DNA from: Crocodylus rhombifer
Lineage: Eukaryota > Chordata > Crocodylia > Crocodylidae
DNA: 64,000 nucleotides
Assembly (NCBI GenBank): GCA_038503035.1
Contig: JAVSML010023998.1
Coordinates: forward strand, 1-64,000
Reading direction: 5' to 3'
The first letter of the stretch is position 1. Each line of letters starts with the position of its first letter. Of this stretch, positions 35,901 to 50,900 are shown piece by piece. The notes below the pieces were generated by a model. It was not told where the DNA came from. It did not search any database and was given only the letters and a program-made list of their open reading frames with translations. A program made the translations under genes and the position numbers.

Positions 35901-38900
35901 ATTTGGATATAGACACAGCTTTAAATATTTTTTCTACATACCTCAAAGTACCAGCCAACTTGTGAATGCTGCAATGGTGGGGTGGATGGAGCATCCCATA
36001 GAAGTGTGGGGGACTCCCTAGTGCAGTCGGCAGCAGACCTGGAAATATTTCCAGTCCACTTCTGGTTTCGCTGCCAAGCGTGAGGTGGGCCCCCCACCTC
36101 ATGCTCCTGTGGTACACTCCATCCGTCCCACTATGCAGTGTTCATCAGCTTTGCCTGGTACCTTGAGGTATGTAGAAAAAACATTTAAAGCTGTGTCTAT
36201 GGCCGAATTGATGATTCTCCAAATCAGCATCAAATCTTCAGATTCGGATTCGGCCGAATCCAACTGAGGACAATGATCCAAATCAACTAATCAAATCACC
36301 GTCCCCGATTCCGGCCAAATCCGAATCTGAATCTAATACAGCCCACTTCACACATCCCTCGTGTTCAGTATCTGAAACTTGAGTCATGTTGGCTAACTGC
36401 ACACACCAATCACACGTTGTTGTTTTTGCTTAGCTACTAGACTGGCCTAGCTATTAGAAGGAGTAGAGAATAGACACGTCCTTTAAATCCACAGCCTCCA
36501 AACCAGCAAATTTGCTTATTAGACTACTTGAAAACAGTTCATATGAAAACAACTGTGCCTGAAACAGATAGGGTTTTGTTTTAGTTTTAAAAGACCATGC
36601 CCAGTTCTAGTTTTTAACTTAATTTTTATACCTGTTGTCGCTTTGCCAGTTATGAAAAGGGAGGTTCAGGGCGGTTATAGATGCTTCTATTATGATACAA
36701 GTAAACAAACAGAAATCAAAGCACTTACAAAAGCATCGTAGGTCTATCAAGTCCTTCAGCTACCACCAATGCAGTCACTTGTTTGGAATGTACCATCCAT
36801 GTGACAGCAACCCCAGGCAATGCAGAAATACCATGCATCAGTAAGAGAGATGATAGCCAGCACAGCTAGACTGAATTTTTGGTAGACAGAAGCACAATAT
36901 GGAAACTGGATTTTGATCAGGGCTCTAACTTTAAGGCATTACCTATTAATGCCCTTACTTTTACAGAAAGAACTGTGGTATCTCAGCATGCCACCAAAAA
37001 AGGCATCAATGTAGGAACACTGGTTAAACAGCGACACCAAGTAAACAGAACAGTAAGGCACAGACTCCTCTCCCTGCAGCACCCAGCTTTCTTGCAAATG
37101 TCTAACCTTTTGTAATTTTTGTTATCCAACAGGGATCATAGTATAAGGCGATGAAGAACAGACCTCCAGCTCACCTCCCAAACATCTATTATAAAGAATG
37201 CTGCTTCTCATTTCAGTAGAGCAAGTCAGACAAAAACCCTGTAGCATGGCCTGAGAGTTAAGTACTTATTTCACAGAAATTTTAGGGCTACTGTCAGGCC
37301 CTTTCCTTTCTATACCACACTTTGGCTTTTCTTTGGTATCTATAAAAGGCAATAATCTGACTTAATATTCAGCCTTGTTGTACTGATACAATTTGTTTAC
37401 AGATAGCACCAGCTCCTAAGGCAACACGTAACAGAGGGAATGTTCTAGCTGTAGTTATTCCCCAAGACCCCTGATCAAAGGCATCTATCAAGATCAGTGG
37501 AGATAAATCAAGAGTTGCAGCTGAAGTTTTCACTTGAATCCCTCAGACAGATGGAACTTCACTTTCAGGGCATCTCAAACAATTACATATGCATTGAAGA
37601 CATTGGTAGGGTCTGTTTCATAGAGAAATAAGGCTGGAAGGACACTCAAGAGATGTTGTACTCCTTAATTAAGGCAAAGGAGTTCCTTTTAATGGTACTC
37701 TCTCAACTATAATCAATAGCTAAAATGATTTAGACAGCTATACTAATATCAAAAGACAACTACCTTCATTGGCTAGCTTTGCCTGACAGATATTCAAGGG
37801 CAGCATTCCTGCACCTACCTGTCCGGCTGGTTTCTGCTCCCAGTGTAGATGTCTCTGTACACATGCATGCTTTCAGCTACACTGCTTTCCCTACTCTGTA
37901 AAGACATGCCAGTAAAGGAGCAGCTTGGGAGGATGTGGTCACAGCAGAATTGAAGCTCTATGCAGGATTTTTAACTCAACAAGAGATAAGGAAATGGATT
38001 TTCCTCTCCTGCAAGACCTGCAGAGGAACAATGCCTCTCCCAAGTACACGGGCTATCCAAGGGTAAGGGTGTGTGGCTAGAGGTCAGGCTAACAGGAACT
38101 GTTCACAGCTGTAGTGCACTGAGAAACCAACACAAGCATTAGTGTGGGTTTACTGTAATAACCAACATGTGCTCAATTGACTTAAGAAACGTAACATTAT
38201 CCACAGCACTGAAGAACTTGAAAAAAGGAAGGAGTTTCCTTCACCTTTTCTGGACTGTCAGGCTTCTCTCCAGAAAGCATTGAGACTTTTCTAACTTTAT
38301 CTTCCTCGAGTTCCTCAAGACACCGTGGATCCTTGCTAAGAGCGACAGCCATAATGCGGTAAGTGGTACCCAGGAGAAGATTTTGATTACGCAAGACCTC
38401 TATGCTCTTGCTCAGGTGGTCAGGCACATTCTCATCTGTTGGAACGCAATCGTAAAATTAACAACTTGGCAGTGAAATAGATGCCCATGAAAAAAAAAAG
38501 AACAGAACCCATAGCATGGCTTCTGGTCCTACTAGATAATGCATTACCCAGTAAGGAGACAGTTTTCAACACTGTGAGTATTTTTTGAGGGCTACTCTGG
38601 CTCTGACAGGAACTGTGGCTGACACGGCAATAGCTGTGGTTCCATCTCACTAGCCAGCTGTCTCTGGTTTTAGATTCCCTCTGCAGATCCTTCAGAAGCT
38701 TCTTAGCAACTGCAAAGATGTTCTGTATGAATAGATCAAGGTGATAGTTTTTTGGTAACACATTGTAGAAGGGTATTAAAAAAAAAAAAAAATCAAATCA
38801 ATAGAAAAGACTCCTAAATGTAGGCAAAATGTGGAAGGGTTCTACTGCTGAACAGCTTATATATGAAAAACAAACTTATACCAATGAAGATATGGGAGGG

Positions 38901-41900
38901 GGAGGGGAGGAAACTGATCTAAAAGTTGATGGACAGAAGAGGTTTTATTCTATTTGTATCAAATAATTATCAGTCATCCACCAATACAAACACCAATCAG
39001 TAATTTTAATCTGCCATGTGGCCCAATTCAACAAAGCATTTAAATGTGTTCAAGTGCTTTGAGGAACTAGGTCTATAATAAACAGAATTAAATCAAAACC
39101 TTATTCTCAGTTTCGCCTAACCCTTTAAAACCATATTGCGTTTATATGTGTATTGTAGCATACGAAGGAAAAACTCTCTCTCTCAATCTCTATCTACAGT
39201 ACCTAAATTTGATAGGGTGAACTAAGATACAATAGAAGTATTCCATATTATAATGGAAATAATTTTTAATGTTACTGGACTTGTTCCAAGCTGGGAACCC
39301 TCAGCTCTATTTTAACACAGAATTCTCATTCCCTTCATTTTAACTGACAGACCCTATTCAAAATACATGGGCAAATTTTTGAGATGTGGTGTTAAAAATT
39401 AGGCTTCTAAATCACTTAAACTATTAATAAGTGGTCTGACTTCCATATATATGGAGTATGACATTCAGTGAGCTCAACAGTAGTTTTTGAATGTTCTAAA
39501 AACAGGTTATTTAGTTGCAGACTATAGATAAATGCTGGTCACAGTATCTATTAGCATCCAACGAGAAAAGGTGTGGCTGATTGGTGTCAAGTGGGACAAG
39601 GTAAGGCGAGCTGGTTCAATCTGAATTTGGTCTGTAGCACTTTATATAGAAAGCTGACTTGTACATGCCTGCAATAAATCACGAGACTAAATATATAAAA
39701 ATAAGCAGCTTTGAATTATGATCAATCACAACAGTTTTATTCAAAACATTCTACTCATAGCTATACTCTTAATCTATTTATTCTGAAAAACATCATATCA
39801 TCTAAAGAGCAAAAACGAGCCTTTAGGCACAGTTCCAAAAATTACACATTTAAGTGTTTTTAATTAAGTCATCTATTAGTTCGCACAGAAAGAATCAGAC
39901 CTCCCCATGCATTCAAAAATGCTTCGTGGGAACAAATTCCTATGCCGTCTGGGCAATCTTGGGACAATTAATAGCATGTTTCCAGATCTATCTGATTCAT
40001 GAGAAAATCATAGAAAACACAATTAGGCCACGAAGAGTCACCTGCTTTCGGGCACTATCTATCATCTTCATTTTCATGTTGAATTTGCAGCTTCTAATCA
40101 CTGAGTGAATGCTGTCTTCTTCCTGATCCACCTCCATTTTGTCACCAATGTCTCCTGCTCCAACCACCTCCATACTGTCATCAGCTTGGACATTAAGAAG
40201 TTTCTCCTGAATTTTGTCAAGAAAGAAACACCTACACAGTAGAATGGTGAAAGGGAATACAAGTTACTTCCACATACACTGAACAGGAAACACAGATGTA
40301 TAATTCAGTGCTGCCATTCTTTCCACTGGCAAACACAAATGAATAATTTCAGTCAGTACCTGATGGAATTGTGCTCCTTCAGGAAGAAGTAGGGATATTC
40401 TATGCATCTGAACAGTTGTAACCATGGTTAAAGTGACCCAACTAGGTGGTCAGGGATTTTGGAATGATGTGTCACTTTGACTTTGAACACTGCACCTGGC
40501 TGGAGAACCTAACTCTATATAATGGAATTTAGGTACTAGAAAATGCCTCTACTTTTGCACTGTTTTTATATAACTTCAATCCCAAATTTACTGAGACAAG
40601 CTTTCACGCCTAACTCTAATGCCTCCATAAAATGGTTTATGAAATCTAAGTGCCAGACTATGCTACATGTCACTCCTAGACCCAAAAACAAACTTTAGAT
40701 TTGTATAGGCATCCTTTAAAATTTATATTCCAGCTGTGCTCAAAGACCCCAGTCAAAGTTTGGCCCCACCAATACACTAACTTTGGCCCCACCAATACAC
40801 TAACTCATAGCAAGACCTCCTTACTCCTCAAATTCTTATGTAATTTGACAGGACTTCCTCCAAGGCAGACTTATTCAAGGCGAGGAAGGGTGTCAGTCTT
40901 CACTTGCACTTGATGCTGCACAAACAGAAAGCACAGTCCCAGTCTCAAGAAGCCTGACAGTGTAATTTAAGACGAGATGAAATGAATAGGTATCTTTCTA
41001 GTCCACAACAAGCTTTTATCAGATTTATAACTCTCCAAAGTCTGTAGGTTATGGGACTTTCAAAAGGTAATAAACAAGGGTAGACCAAACTTATGAGGAA
41101 TTTTAGGGTTATTTAGTCCAGAGGAAGAGACTGAGGGAGATTTGATAACAGTCTTCAAAAATGCCTGGAGGGCAACTACAGAGAAGATGGCAATGGCCTT
41201 TTTCCTATGGTCACATAGGACAGAACTAGTGCAAAGGGCTCAAGCTGCAGCAGAAGAAATTTAGGTTGGAGATTAGGAGGAACAATATGACTATGAGGGT
41301 GGTCAAGCACTGGAATATACTACTTAGAGAAATTGTGCATTCTCCATCCTTAGAAATTATCAAGAGGAGGTTAGACAAGATACTTGACCGAGATGGTTTG
41401 ATCCTGCCTTGAGCAAGAGGCTAGACTAGATGACCTTGTGAGGTCCCTTCCAGTCCTACTTTCCTATAAGCTAAAACGTACTTTGGTTAATGTCCAACCA
41501 AAAGTTAACAGCTTTGCAGAACGGTTAACATCTTAGCTGCCCAGATGCTCCCAAGCCCGCTTCTTTCTTTTTTGTCCTTGTGACAAAGTATTTAGCAAAA
41601 TTTGCAGATTCACTGGAATCTGACAGGGTCATACTGTGAACGCTTCTGCTATGGCCTCAAACTTGCAAACTCTGGGCTGTCAACTGTGCACCTTAGTGCC
41701 TGCATCACCTCAACCTCCCTCTCCCCTCCCATCCCTCTGCCCCCCACCAAACCTGCGGGGACACAGAAGAGATGATGCACAAATATAGAGGAGTTCACTG
41801 AGGGAGATGTCATGCGAGCAACAGAGAATGATGTGGAGCTGCACTGAGAGAAAGGAGGTAATGTGGAGAAATAGCGTGGGGAGAAAAAGAGAACTTGCAG

Positions 41901-44900
41901 GTTTGGAAAGTATTTTATCTTCTTAAGAACTAGACCAGGAAAGTCTCCTGAAAGCCAGTCATTTCTAGAAAGTGCAGCACAGAAGAAGTTTCAAGTTATA
42001 GTTGTTGGGGTTTTTTTTAATTTTTACATAGAACATACCTACACAAACAAGTTCCTGCCAAGTAAGTTTACCATATCAGTTATCCCACTGAACTACATGT
42101 AACCCACCATCCAAGTAGTCTTCAACATGCATAAGGGGTCAGAATTAGACCAGGTTCACTTACAGCTCCTATTTCCCAATGGCATATCTAAGTCACTGAT
42201 ATAGAGCAAATAATGTTGCCTTTCTACTACTAGTCAAATCTGCTAACTGCATACAGTGCTGATCCATCCACCCACACATCTGCCCTCTCTCTCTCCTCAC
42301 TGGTTAGCAACATGAAAACAGCATGTTCCACCTGAAAGGCACGACATGACAATATTTGAAAGTCACTCAAGTGCTACGTGCAAAACACTTACTTCTACAA
42401 ACAACATAAAACACACAGCTGGGCAAGCTCAACAGACATGTAGAGCTGCAGTTAACAAAGAAACTTCTCATCTTACCGGTTTGTAATGATATCATCCCAG
42501 ATGTTCATAGGGTCCATTTTAGCATCTGGATATCTGCTTGTCCAAATTCTGAGAAGTCTCTTAAGGGAAGCTTGAGAAGCTAAGTTACCTAAAATCAATT
42601 AAAGATACTTTTTAAAAAGGCTAAATTCAAGCAATGTGAAAGTGGAAGTTCCCACCCTGATTTTTACAAATTAGTGGCAAGCAGAGGCTAAATACATAGC
42701 TTTCTATAAACAATGCATTCATATTTACAGACTTCTACAGTATAACCTCTTAAATCTGAGTATCAGCAATCCGGAGTTCTCAAAAATCCGGCAGTTTTTA
42801 AGATTCCCCCAGATAGGGAGAGGGAAGCTTCCACACAGCGGCTGCCACCGTCATCCACACTCCGCATGTGGCTGCTCCAAGACTGGCCACTGCTCCCCAC
42901 CCCCTGCAGGTTCAGTATACTGTAGTACTCTGGTGTTTAGCATAGTATTTTGAAGTTGTTTCTACACCCAAAATGCAACAGATTAAGGAAACTAGAGATA
43001 TCATAATTTTCATAAGAAAAGAATGACTACTACTACCAGTATTCCCTATAGGAATAATGTAGAACATATACTGCAACTATTAATTACATTTTAGTACTAA
43101 GTGGATAATGCACAGTTAGCTTTATATTTCACATCCACAATGGCAGATACTGAAAGAACTTAAGATCTGTCTGTGGGCCTTTACTAAGCTAGCTATTACT
43201 AACCTAAAACTAATATTGTATAATTATGAAGAGGTTATTATTATTTTTATGAACATGCAGTCTATTTTACTGAACTTAATAAAACAGATGAGGTATAGTA
43301 GATGACCTCATAAAAAGTAATCTAAAGTATTCTCAAATCTATCTTATACAACTATAACTAGTTTTCAAAAGAGAAAAAGGGTAATTACTGACTTGTGGTC
43401 CTTTGCATTAGTAATTCATAGATGTTAGGGTCGGAAGGGACCTCAATAGATCATCAAGTCTGACCCCCTGCACAGGCAGGAAAGAGTGCTAGCTTCAGAT
43501 GACCCCAGCCAGATGCTTATCTAACCTCCTCTTGAAGACCCCCAGGATAGGGGAGAGCACCACCTCCCTTGGGAGTCCATTCCAGATTTTGGCCACTCTA
43601 ACTGTGAAGTTCTTCCTAATGCCCAGTCTAAATCTGCTCTCTGCTAGCTTATGGCCATTATTTCTGGTAACCCCCAGGGGCGCCTTGGTGGGTAGAGCCT
43701 CATGATGAATTTATAGGCAGCCACAAGGTCACCTCTCAACCTTCTCTTGCAGAGGCTGAAGAGGTTCAGGTGCCCTAGTCTCTCTTCGTAGGGCTTGGCC
43801 TGCAAGCCCTTAACCATAGGAGCGGCTCTTCTCTGGACCCTCTCCAGGTTATCCACATCCCTCTTGAAGTGTGATACCCACAACTGGATGCTGTATTCCA
43901 ACTGCGGTCTGGCCAGTGTCCGATAGAGGGGAAGTATCACCTCCTTGGTTCTGTTTGTCATGCATCTAACTGATGTAAGATAAAGTGCCATTAGCTTCGC
44001 TGATGAATTTGTCACACTGACGACTCATGTTTATCTTGGAGTCCACTAGGACTCCGAGATCGCTTTCTGCTTCTGTGCGGCCGAGCAGGTTATTTCCTAA
44101 GCAGTACATGTGCTGGATATTTTTCTTCTCTGAGTGCAGCACTTTGCATTTCTCCTTGTTAAATCATATTCTATTGTTTTCTGCCCATTTGTCCAACCTG
44201 TCCAGGTCTGCCTGTAATTGTTCCCTGCCCTCCAGCGTGCCCACTTCTCCCCACAGTTTTCTATCATCCACAAATTTGGACAGAGTGCACTTCGCTCCCT
44301 TGTCCAAGTCACTGATTAAGACATTGAAGAGTTTCTAGCCAATTTGCCACCCACCGGACTGTGTAATCATCCAAGTCACAGCCTCTTAATTTGTTCAACA
44401 GTACGGGGTGGGATACCGTATCAAAGGCCTTCCTAAAGTCTAAGTAAATGATATCTACCCCTACTCCTGGGTCCAGGTGCTTTGTAACTTGGTCATAAAA
44501 AGACACTAGATTAGTCAGGCATAATCTACCTGATACGAACCCATGCTGGTTTCCCCCTCAGCATAATTTCTCCTGCTGGGCTCTCACATATATGAGCCTT
44601 AATAATCTTTTCAAAGACTTTACCAAGGATGGAGGTAAGACCGACTCATCTGTAGTTGCCTGGATCCTCCTTCCTCCCCTTCTTGAAAATAGGGACCACA
44701 TTGGCCCTTTTCCAGTCCTTCAGGACCTGGCCCATGCACCATGAGCGCTCAAATATTCTTGCCAGTGGCCATGCAATGACATCAGCCAGTGCCTTTAAAA
44801 GCTTCGGATGGAGCTCAGCCAGGCCTGCCGACTTAAACGCATCCAGTTCTTCCAAGTCTCTGCACCATCTCAGGGTCAACACTTGGTAGTCTGGCGCCCA

Positions 44901-47900
44901 GCTATTGTCTCTCTATGATCCCATTGTGAGACTTGCCTTGCCACTTGTTTAGGAACACTGAGGCAAAGAACTCATTGATGAGTTCAGCCTTGTCCCCCCT
45001 GTCTGTCACCAATTGCTTTTGGCTGTTCAGTAGTGGTCCTATACCGCCCTGGGCCTTCCTTTTACTCCCTATATACCTGAAAAATAATTTTTTGTTATCC
45101 TTAACTTGGGATGCAATTCAGTTCTGTAAATACTATGATTCACCACTGGGAATCTTTTATTATATTAGAAACAAATTTATATTTTTTTATGTATATAATA
45201 TACACTTAATCTAAGAGTACAATACAGGAAAAAAACATACTTGGGTTTCTCATAAAATTGATGAAGTCCTGTATTTCTGTCAAAGCTTGGACAGACTGCA
45301 GTTTGGTTAGTCGACTTTGGTGTAACAAAGCATCAATACTTGAGTAATTCTAGGGAGGAGAAAACACATTTACACAAAATACTCTTAACACTGTAGAACA
45401 TCTAACCGATTCTTTTATATACTGTACCCGAGAGGTATGCCAGTTTCTTCTTTTTACGGGTCATTTGGTTCAAAATAAATTTTTCAGTTCAGTATATACT
45501 CCTAGCCTGATGGTCTATTAAAACCATTATATGGCTGACTACATGTGTAAACAATTTATAGCTCTCAAATCAATATCCCATCTGCAAGATTTATGATGAT
45601 TTATACCAGCCTCAGACGAGATACCTGAAACAATCGCTATTAATTGACACCAAATAAAGATTTGCAAAGGCACAGATTCATAAAATATATTGACTAAATA
45701 CACCAAAAAAAAGGATTAAAATATTCCCAATCTGTGGCAGCCCTGCTGAAACCAACTGGATTTCAGTGGCACCAAGATTCAACTCTTGTTGTATTTCTAT
45801 CTTCAAGGCAAAATCCAATGGGGGCAACAAGAGCTTTGTTTTCCACAGTTCCTTAGAGATAATTAAGTCAAAAGACAGCAGCAATTTGTTACCTGCATGA
45901 AGACTTGCATGCCATTGCTGATGTAATATCTGGCTCTGTCAAAATCATCCTGCAGGATGTAAAGAAGACTCAGTTCTTGGCTGTAATGCATTTCTATGAG
46001 GGCTTTTCTTTGTTCGATCTTCATAGCCTCATCAATGAAAGTCAGCAGGGACTGGTCACTGCCCCCATGAAGCAGTAACTTCAGCTTACTACGTATTATA
46101 TATGGCAGATACGTTTCCTACAGAGGGAAAAAAAATACGCTTTACTCCTCAGGAAGGAAAATCATTTTTATTACAAGCCTGTTGCTTATGGTAGACAATC
46201 AGATCTGGATTCTGATGAGTTTTACTTTCCACATAGCAGGGCTAGTTAATATATTACAAGCATCAGAATGTTCAACATTTGACAATGACAAAACTTATTT
46301 TTAATAAATGGAATTCAATTTTTAAGTATTTAACCTCCTTGCCCCCGACTGACTCCCATCATCCAACAAAAGCCAAAGCAACCTTTTCTAGTAAACTCAT
46401 ACAGTTACACACTAACTGATGCTTAGCAAGTCTTGTCATTTTCAATGTAATGCTTTTCAGTAACTCTCCAAATGTGAAAGACTGAAACAAGGTGACAGCA
46501 ATATAAAGACAGCAAAAAGGTTAAGGAGACAAGGTTGGATCCATATATTCAGCTATGGAAATGATGGACAAATTACATAAGTCAAGAGAATACCAAAAAA
46601 CAAAACAAAACCCCACCTGTAGAATTCTATGCACGAATCATTCACTGTTTTAAAAAGAAAGTCCACTTAAATTATGGAAAGTATATTTGTAACATTTGTT
46701 CATTTTTACTTCTATCCTTAACCACAACATTGATAGATTCTGTATTAATTAAATCAAAAAGATCTCTCAACTAAATTTAAGAGATTTCTACAAACCTGAA
46801 AAAATGGATCACTCCATGTTTTGTTTAGGTCTGGAGGTTGTTTGCTATCAATATTTAAAGTGGAACAGTATTCCAGTGATTTCCACTCTGTCAGATGGTC
46901 ATAGCATTCAAGAGATGCAAGTTCCCAGAAATCTCTCTCTGCTTCACTTGGTTCACCATCGGACCAGTCTTGTTTGGAGAGAGCCTAGAAAAGGAATGCC
47001 AGATGGGAAGAATGCAAGTAGGGGCTGGAGTGTTACTTCCGTACAGAATCCAACTGAACCCCTTCAGCAGAGTTTAGAGTGATTTTCCATTGTTGCATGA
47101 TAATATCTATTTCTTTACCCAAGGATTACAGCTGAAAGCAAACCTTCAACACAGCAAACAGGCCCCAAAAAATAAGAAATACATTTTTTCAAAAAAAACA
47201 ACTTCAAGACATAAGCCACTTACTCCTTTAGATATAATTTACTTCAGATGCCATCTTCAATCACCCTGCATTTGTAAAGAGCTAAAAGGCCAAGACACTT
47301 AAAGCCACCTCCCCAATTTCTACCCATATAAACCGTGTAAATCAATCACTTTATGCAGCTTGTGTCTATTACTAGTTGTGAACACATACAGAATTTATGT
47401 TTTACAACTGATGTCCACTCTTGTTGGGATTTTAAGTTTAAAGTTCTACAATGTGTGCAAACAGGTGATTATGTATGCAAACTCATAAGTGAAGGGAACA
47501 TGAAAACTGGTCTATTAATAAGCACCATCTATTATGAACTACTATTGGACTTCATTCTCCTTTGAGGACTTTGAACCATATGGGGAACTGCTAAAATGTT
47601 CATTAAGCAGGACAATGTCCCACAGAAATTTTCATTTTAAACTAAGTATTAAAAAAGGAGCCTTGGAAAAAAAAAATCTACAGGAAAGGTGGGTGTTTTA
47701 CCTCATCATATTGTTTAACCGCTTCAACATAATCACTTTTTGCCTCTGCTAACAGTGCTTTCTGTGTAATTTCTTTAGTTCCAATCCTCCCACTGAAAAT
47801 ACCACGAAGAACATCATAATCTCCAACAGATCGATAGAGCCTTTTAAAATTAAAAGACAAAACATGAATATATTGCAAAGGCTAAATTAGCACTAATCAT

Positions 47901-50900
47901 GCAACTAATTGCGATCAAATTTTTAATGATTTGACAACCCCATAAATTATCTAAACTATGTTTCAGAGGAAGAAATTATTAAGCAGCACTACACACATTA
48001 AGTTTAAAATCTACCAGGTGATATACCCGATTGGAAACCTTTGTAGAAGCTTTAACAGAGAATATATTGGAACAGTTCTCGGGCAAGATCTGTGGTTATC
48101 CACATCACCCAACAGTCCCATCTAAAAGTTAATAAATAGATGGCAAACATGACTAATACCTAGGCTGAAAAGTAAAAAAAAATTATAAAGTAAAAATCTT
48201 TCCTGGGTTAGTTTAGAAAAAAACAACCCTAGTAATTTATGTCCAAAGAAGGACTTACTTAGCAAGTTCAATCCATCTGATCACATCTGGAGAGAGTTCT
48301 GTTCTTCCACACATCCTTTTGGCTGGTGGTTCTTCTATAGCGGAAAGATGAATTAGAGCCTGTTCTAGAAGCAAGATGCCCACTGGTTGCTGTAAACTGG
48401 CTAAGCAGCTGGTGCTCACACTAGCTGAATCAATGTCTAGGAGCTCTTTGTGCTGGTAACTCATTTCCTGTAAAACAAAATCAAGGGCAGTTATTAGGCA
48501 TATGTTTATTGGAAACAGGCTTTGACAAAAGGAGAAATTTGTTTTTTTTTCCTAATGTGAATGCTCTGACATTAGCTTTTGCATCAGTAAGGGAGCAGTT
48601 TAACTTAAATCAGCAACACCTTGGCTGACAAGAACAACCAATCCACTTGTTTAAAATACTGTAACACCAGAAGCTGGTTACCACTACATGTGCATATTGC
48701 AGCTGCTATGCCTGCCCTACTACTGTAATGATTAGTAATGTGGGAAAAACAGAAGTGGAGTGAAAAAACTGGACAGACCAACTGATACCCAGAGACAATG
48801 CCAAGGTTAAAATAGTTTTTGCTCATTTGCAGATCTTTCCTTCCTTTTAGTGCCAGCTCACTCTCTGAAAAGTAGCAGAAGTTTTTTCAATCTATTAAAT
48901 TGTTAATCCAGCCAAGGGCTGCATTAACCAATAAGACATGGGTCACAGGAACACAAGTCGTATGCCTAGAGTTACAATACCAGAGTTTACTGATAAACAC
49001 ATTTGTCAGTGCTTGTCTAGCTCTGCCTAGTTTTAAGGCCAGAACAATAGCTTTGTTGGATTTTTGGCCCATTGAAGATCAATCCACTAGAGTATAAAGC
49101 CCAATTCTCAGGTCTAAACATCCTCATTTGCTTCGAAGTTATTATGATATTTAGTTATGAAATACAGATGTGTTCTTAAAACAAAAAAAGATGGCAGACT
49201 AGTCTGGTGAGCATTTTTTGGCTTAAGATTTCAGAAAGAAAAATGTGATGCCTAACCCAAAAACTGGAACAAAAATAAGCTGCAAAAGTAATAGTGGCAA
49301 CATGTGTTTTTCACAAGAAATAACAGTGGGATTTGAGAGCGATGGTACAAATAGCAAAACACCTGATAGTGCTAAAGAAGATGTGTTAGCACAATAACCT
49401 ACTGGAAACAGTGACAAAAGACTATTCGTGAACACAACCAAGAGTTGTTATATTTCTATGCGTCTTTCTGGCAGCTACTGACAGATTACAGAATATGATT
49501 TCAGATGGACTCGCTACAGAATCCAGCTCAGAATAATTTACATTTGTCCTGCACAGAGAAGAAGTGAAAAAGAGGGTTCTTTGAGATACTATAGTCAGTG
49601 CAGATTGCATAAACTGAAAATGTTTTGAACAGCAATATGTCAGGGCTTTATATCTTCTTTCTGCTTCCACTTGTTCCTGTGCCATGGTACGGAGACTGAG
49701 GTGACTATACCCTCTATAAATTCTCTCTCAGTGCAAAATCCTTGTTATCTGGGGACCCTGAAAGCCAGGCTGGAGAATGGTTACAGTATCCACACCAACT
49801 ACAACATCATGAAAACTACAGTTATGGTAGGGTAAGTAGCAGTTCTTTCTTCTTGAGATAATAGTCAGTATGGATCCCACGAAAGGGGACTAAGAAGCAA
49901 GTCTCCTTCAAGATGATGACAAGATAACATGTTATATCATCTGAAGCGATGAGAGCAGCTTTTTAACTGAATCTGGTTTAGCAATTACCCTGGGTGTCTA
50001 ACACTAGGTGAACCTGAGCAGGCTGTTTTCAATGCAGCCAAGTTTGACTTTTCTTGAGCTTAGGGAGAGGAAAAAAGATCTCTTGCCTAATAATCAACTA
50101 ATGTACTCTCCCTTATTTCCTTACTACAAAGATGCATACTAATATGATGGCTCTAAATCCAAAACACAGTTTTGTGTCCTCCAGAGTCCAGGTACCTTTA
50201 GCCTGCAGTTAATCTAAGCGAGCTGGATGCATTGTACCAAGGTTCTTGCTGTGGCCCCCAGCTTTTGGTCATTCTCAGTGCTTATTTATAAACAATGAAT
50301 CACCCCACAGATCCTTCAACTCTGGGACTGGACCTTTAGATCAAAGCAGCCCTCTCTACCTCCGTGATACCACCAATGAGATTAAACTGGTTCAGCTCCT
50401 GATGAGACTTAACTATCGTAGGGAAAGTAATGTAACCAAGAGTAGCCTGCAGCAAGGCAGGCAGCCTTCCCAAAACAAGCTGGCATTTACTGTTTAACTA
50501 GAGTACAAGAGTGCCCAAATCAGAACAGCTGGGCCAAATGAACAGTCCAGCACAGCAAAAAAAGCCATTCTGCCTAGCCATGTTCCTTTAGAATCCAAGG
50601 GGTCACTCTGTCCATGCCCCTTGATGCCCTTTACCGAGACTCTTTTGTCCCTTATTTTCATCCCAGTTATTAAAAACGTATAAATTTCAGTCACTGGGGT
50701 TTCCATTGCCCTTGCTAATGTGTTCCTTCTTTACGTGAACACCCACTTCAGTTCAAGCCAGACACCATTTATCCAAGTTTATGTTATGGGGACTCCTGAC
50801 ACCTAAGCTATGGCAGAAGCGCTAGTGTGGCTAGAGCCACCTGGGGTTGCCATAGCCCTTCCAGTAGGATGTCCACTCTGCAACCCTGCTACCAGTTACA

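Larger units (their letters stand above)
42589..45240 (-). other. Intron E13-E14
   Basis: Contains a small Tigger-like element (42738-42922) and a CR1 (43415-45118). The stretch 42923-43414 is AT-rich and unassigned. Confidence 0.65.
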
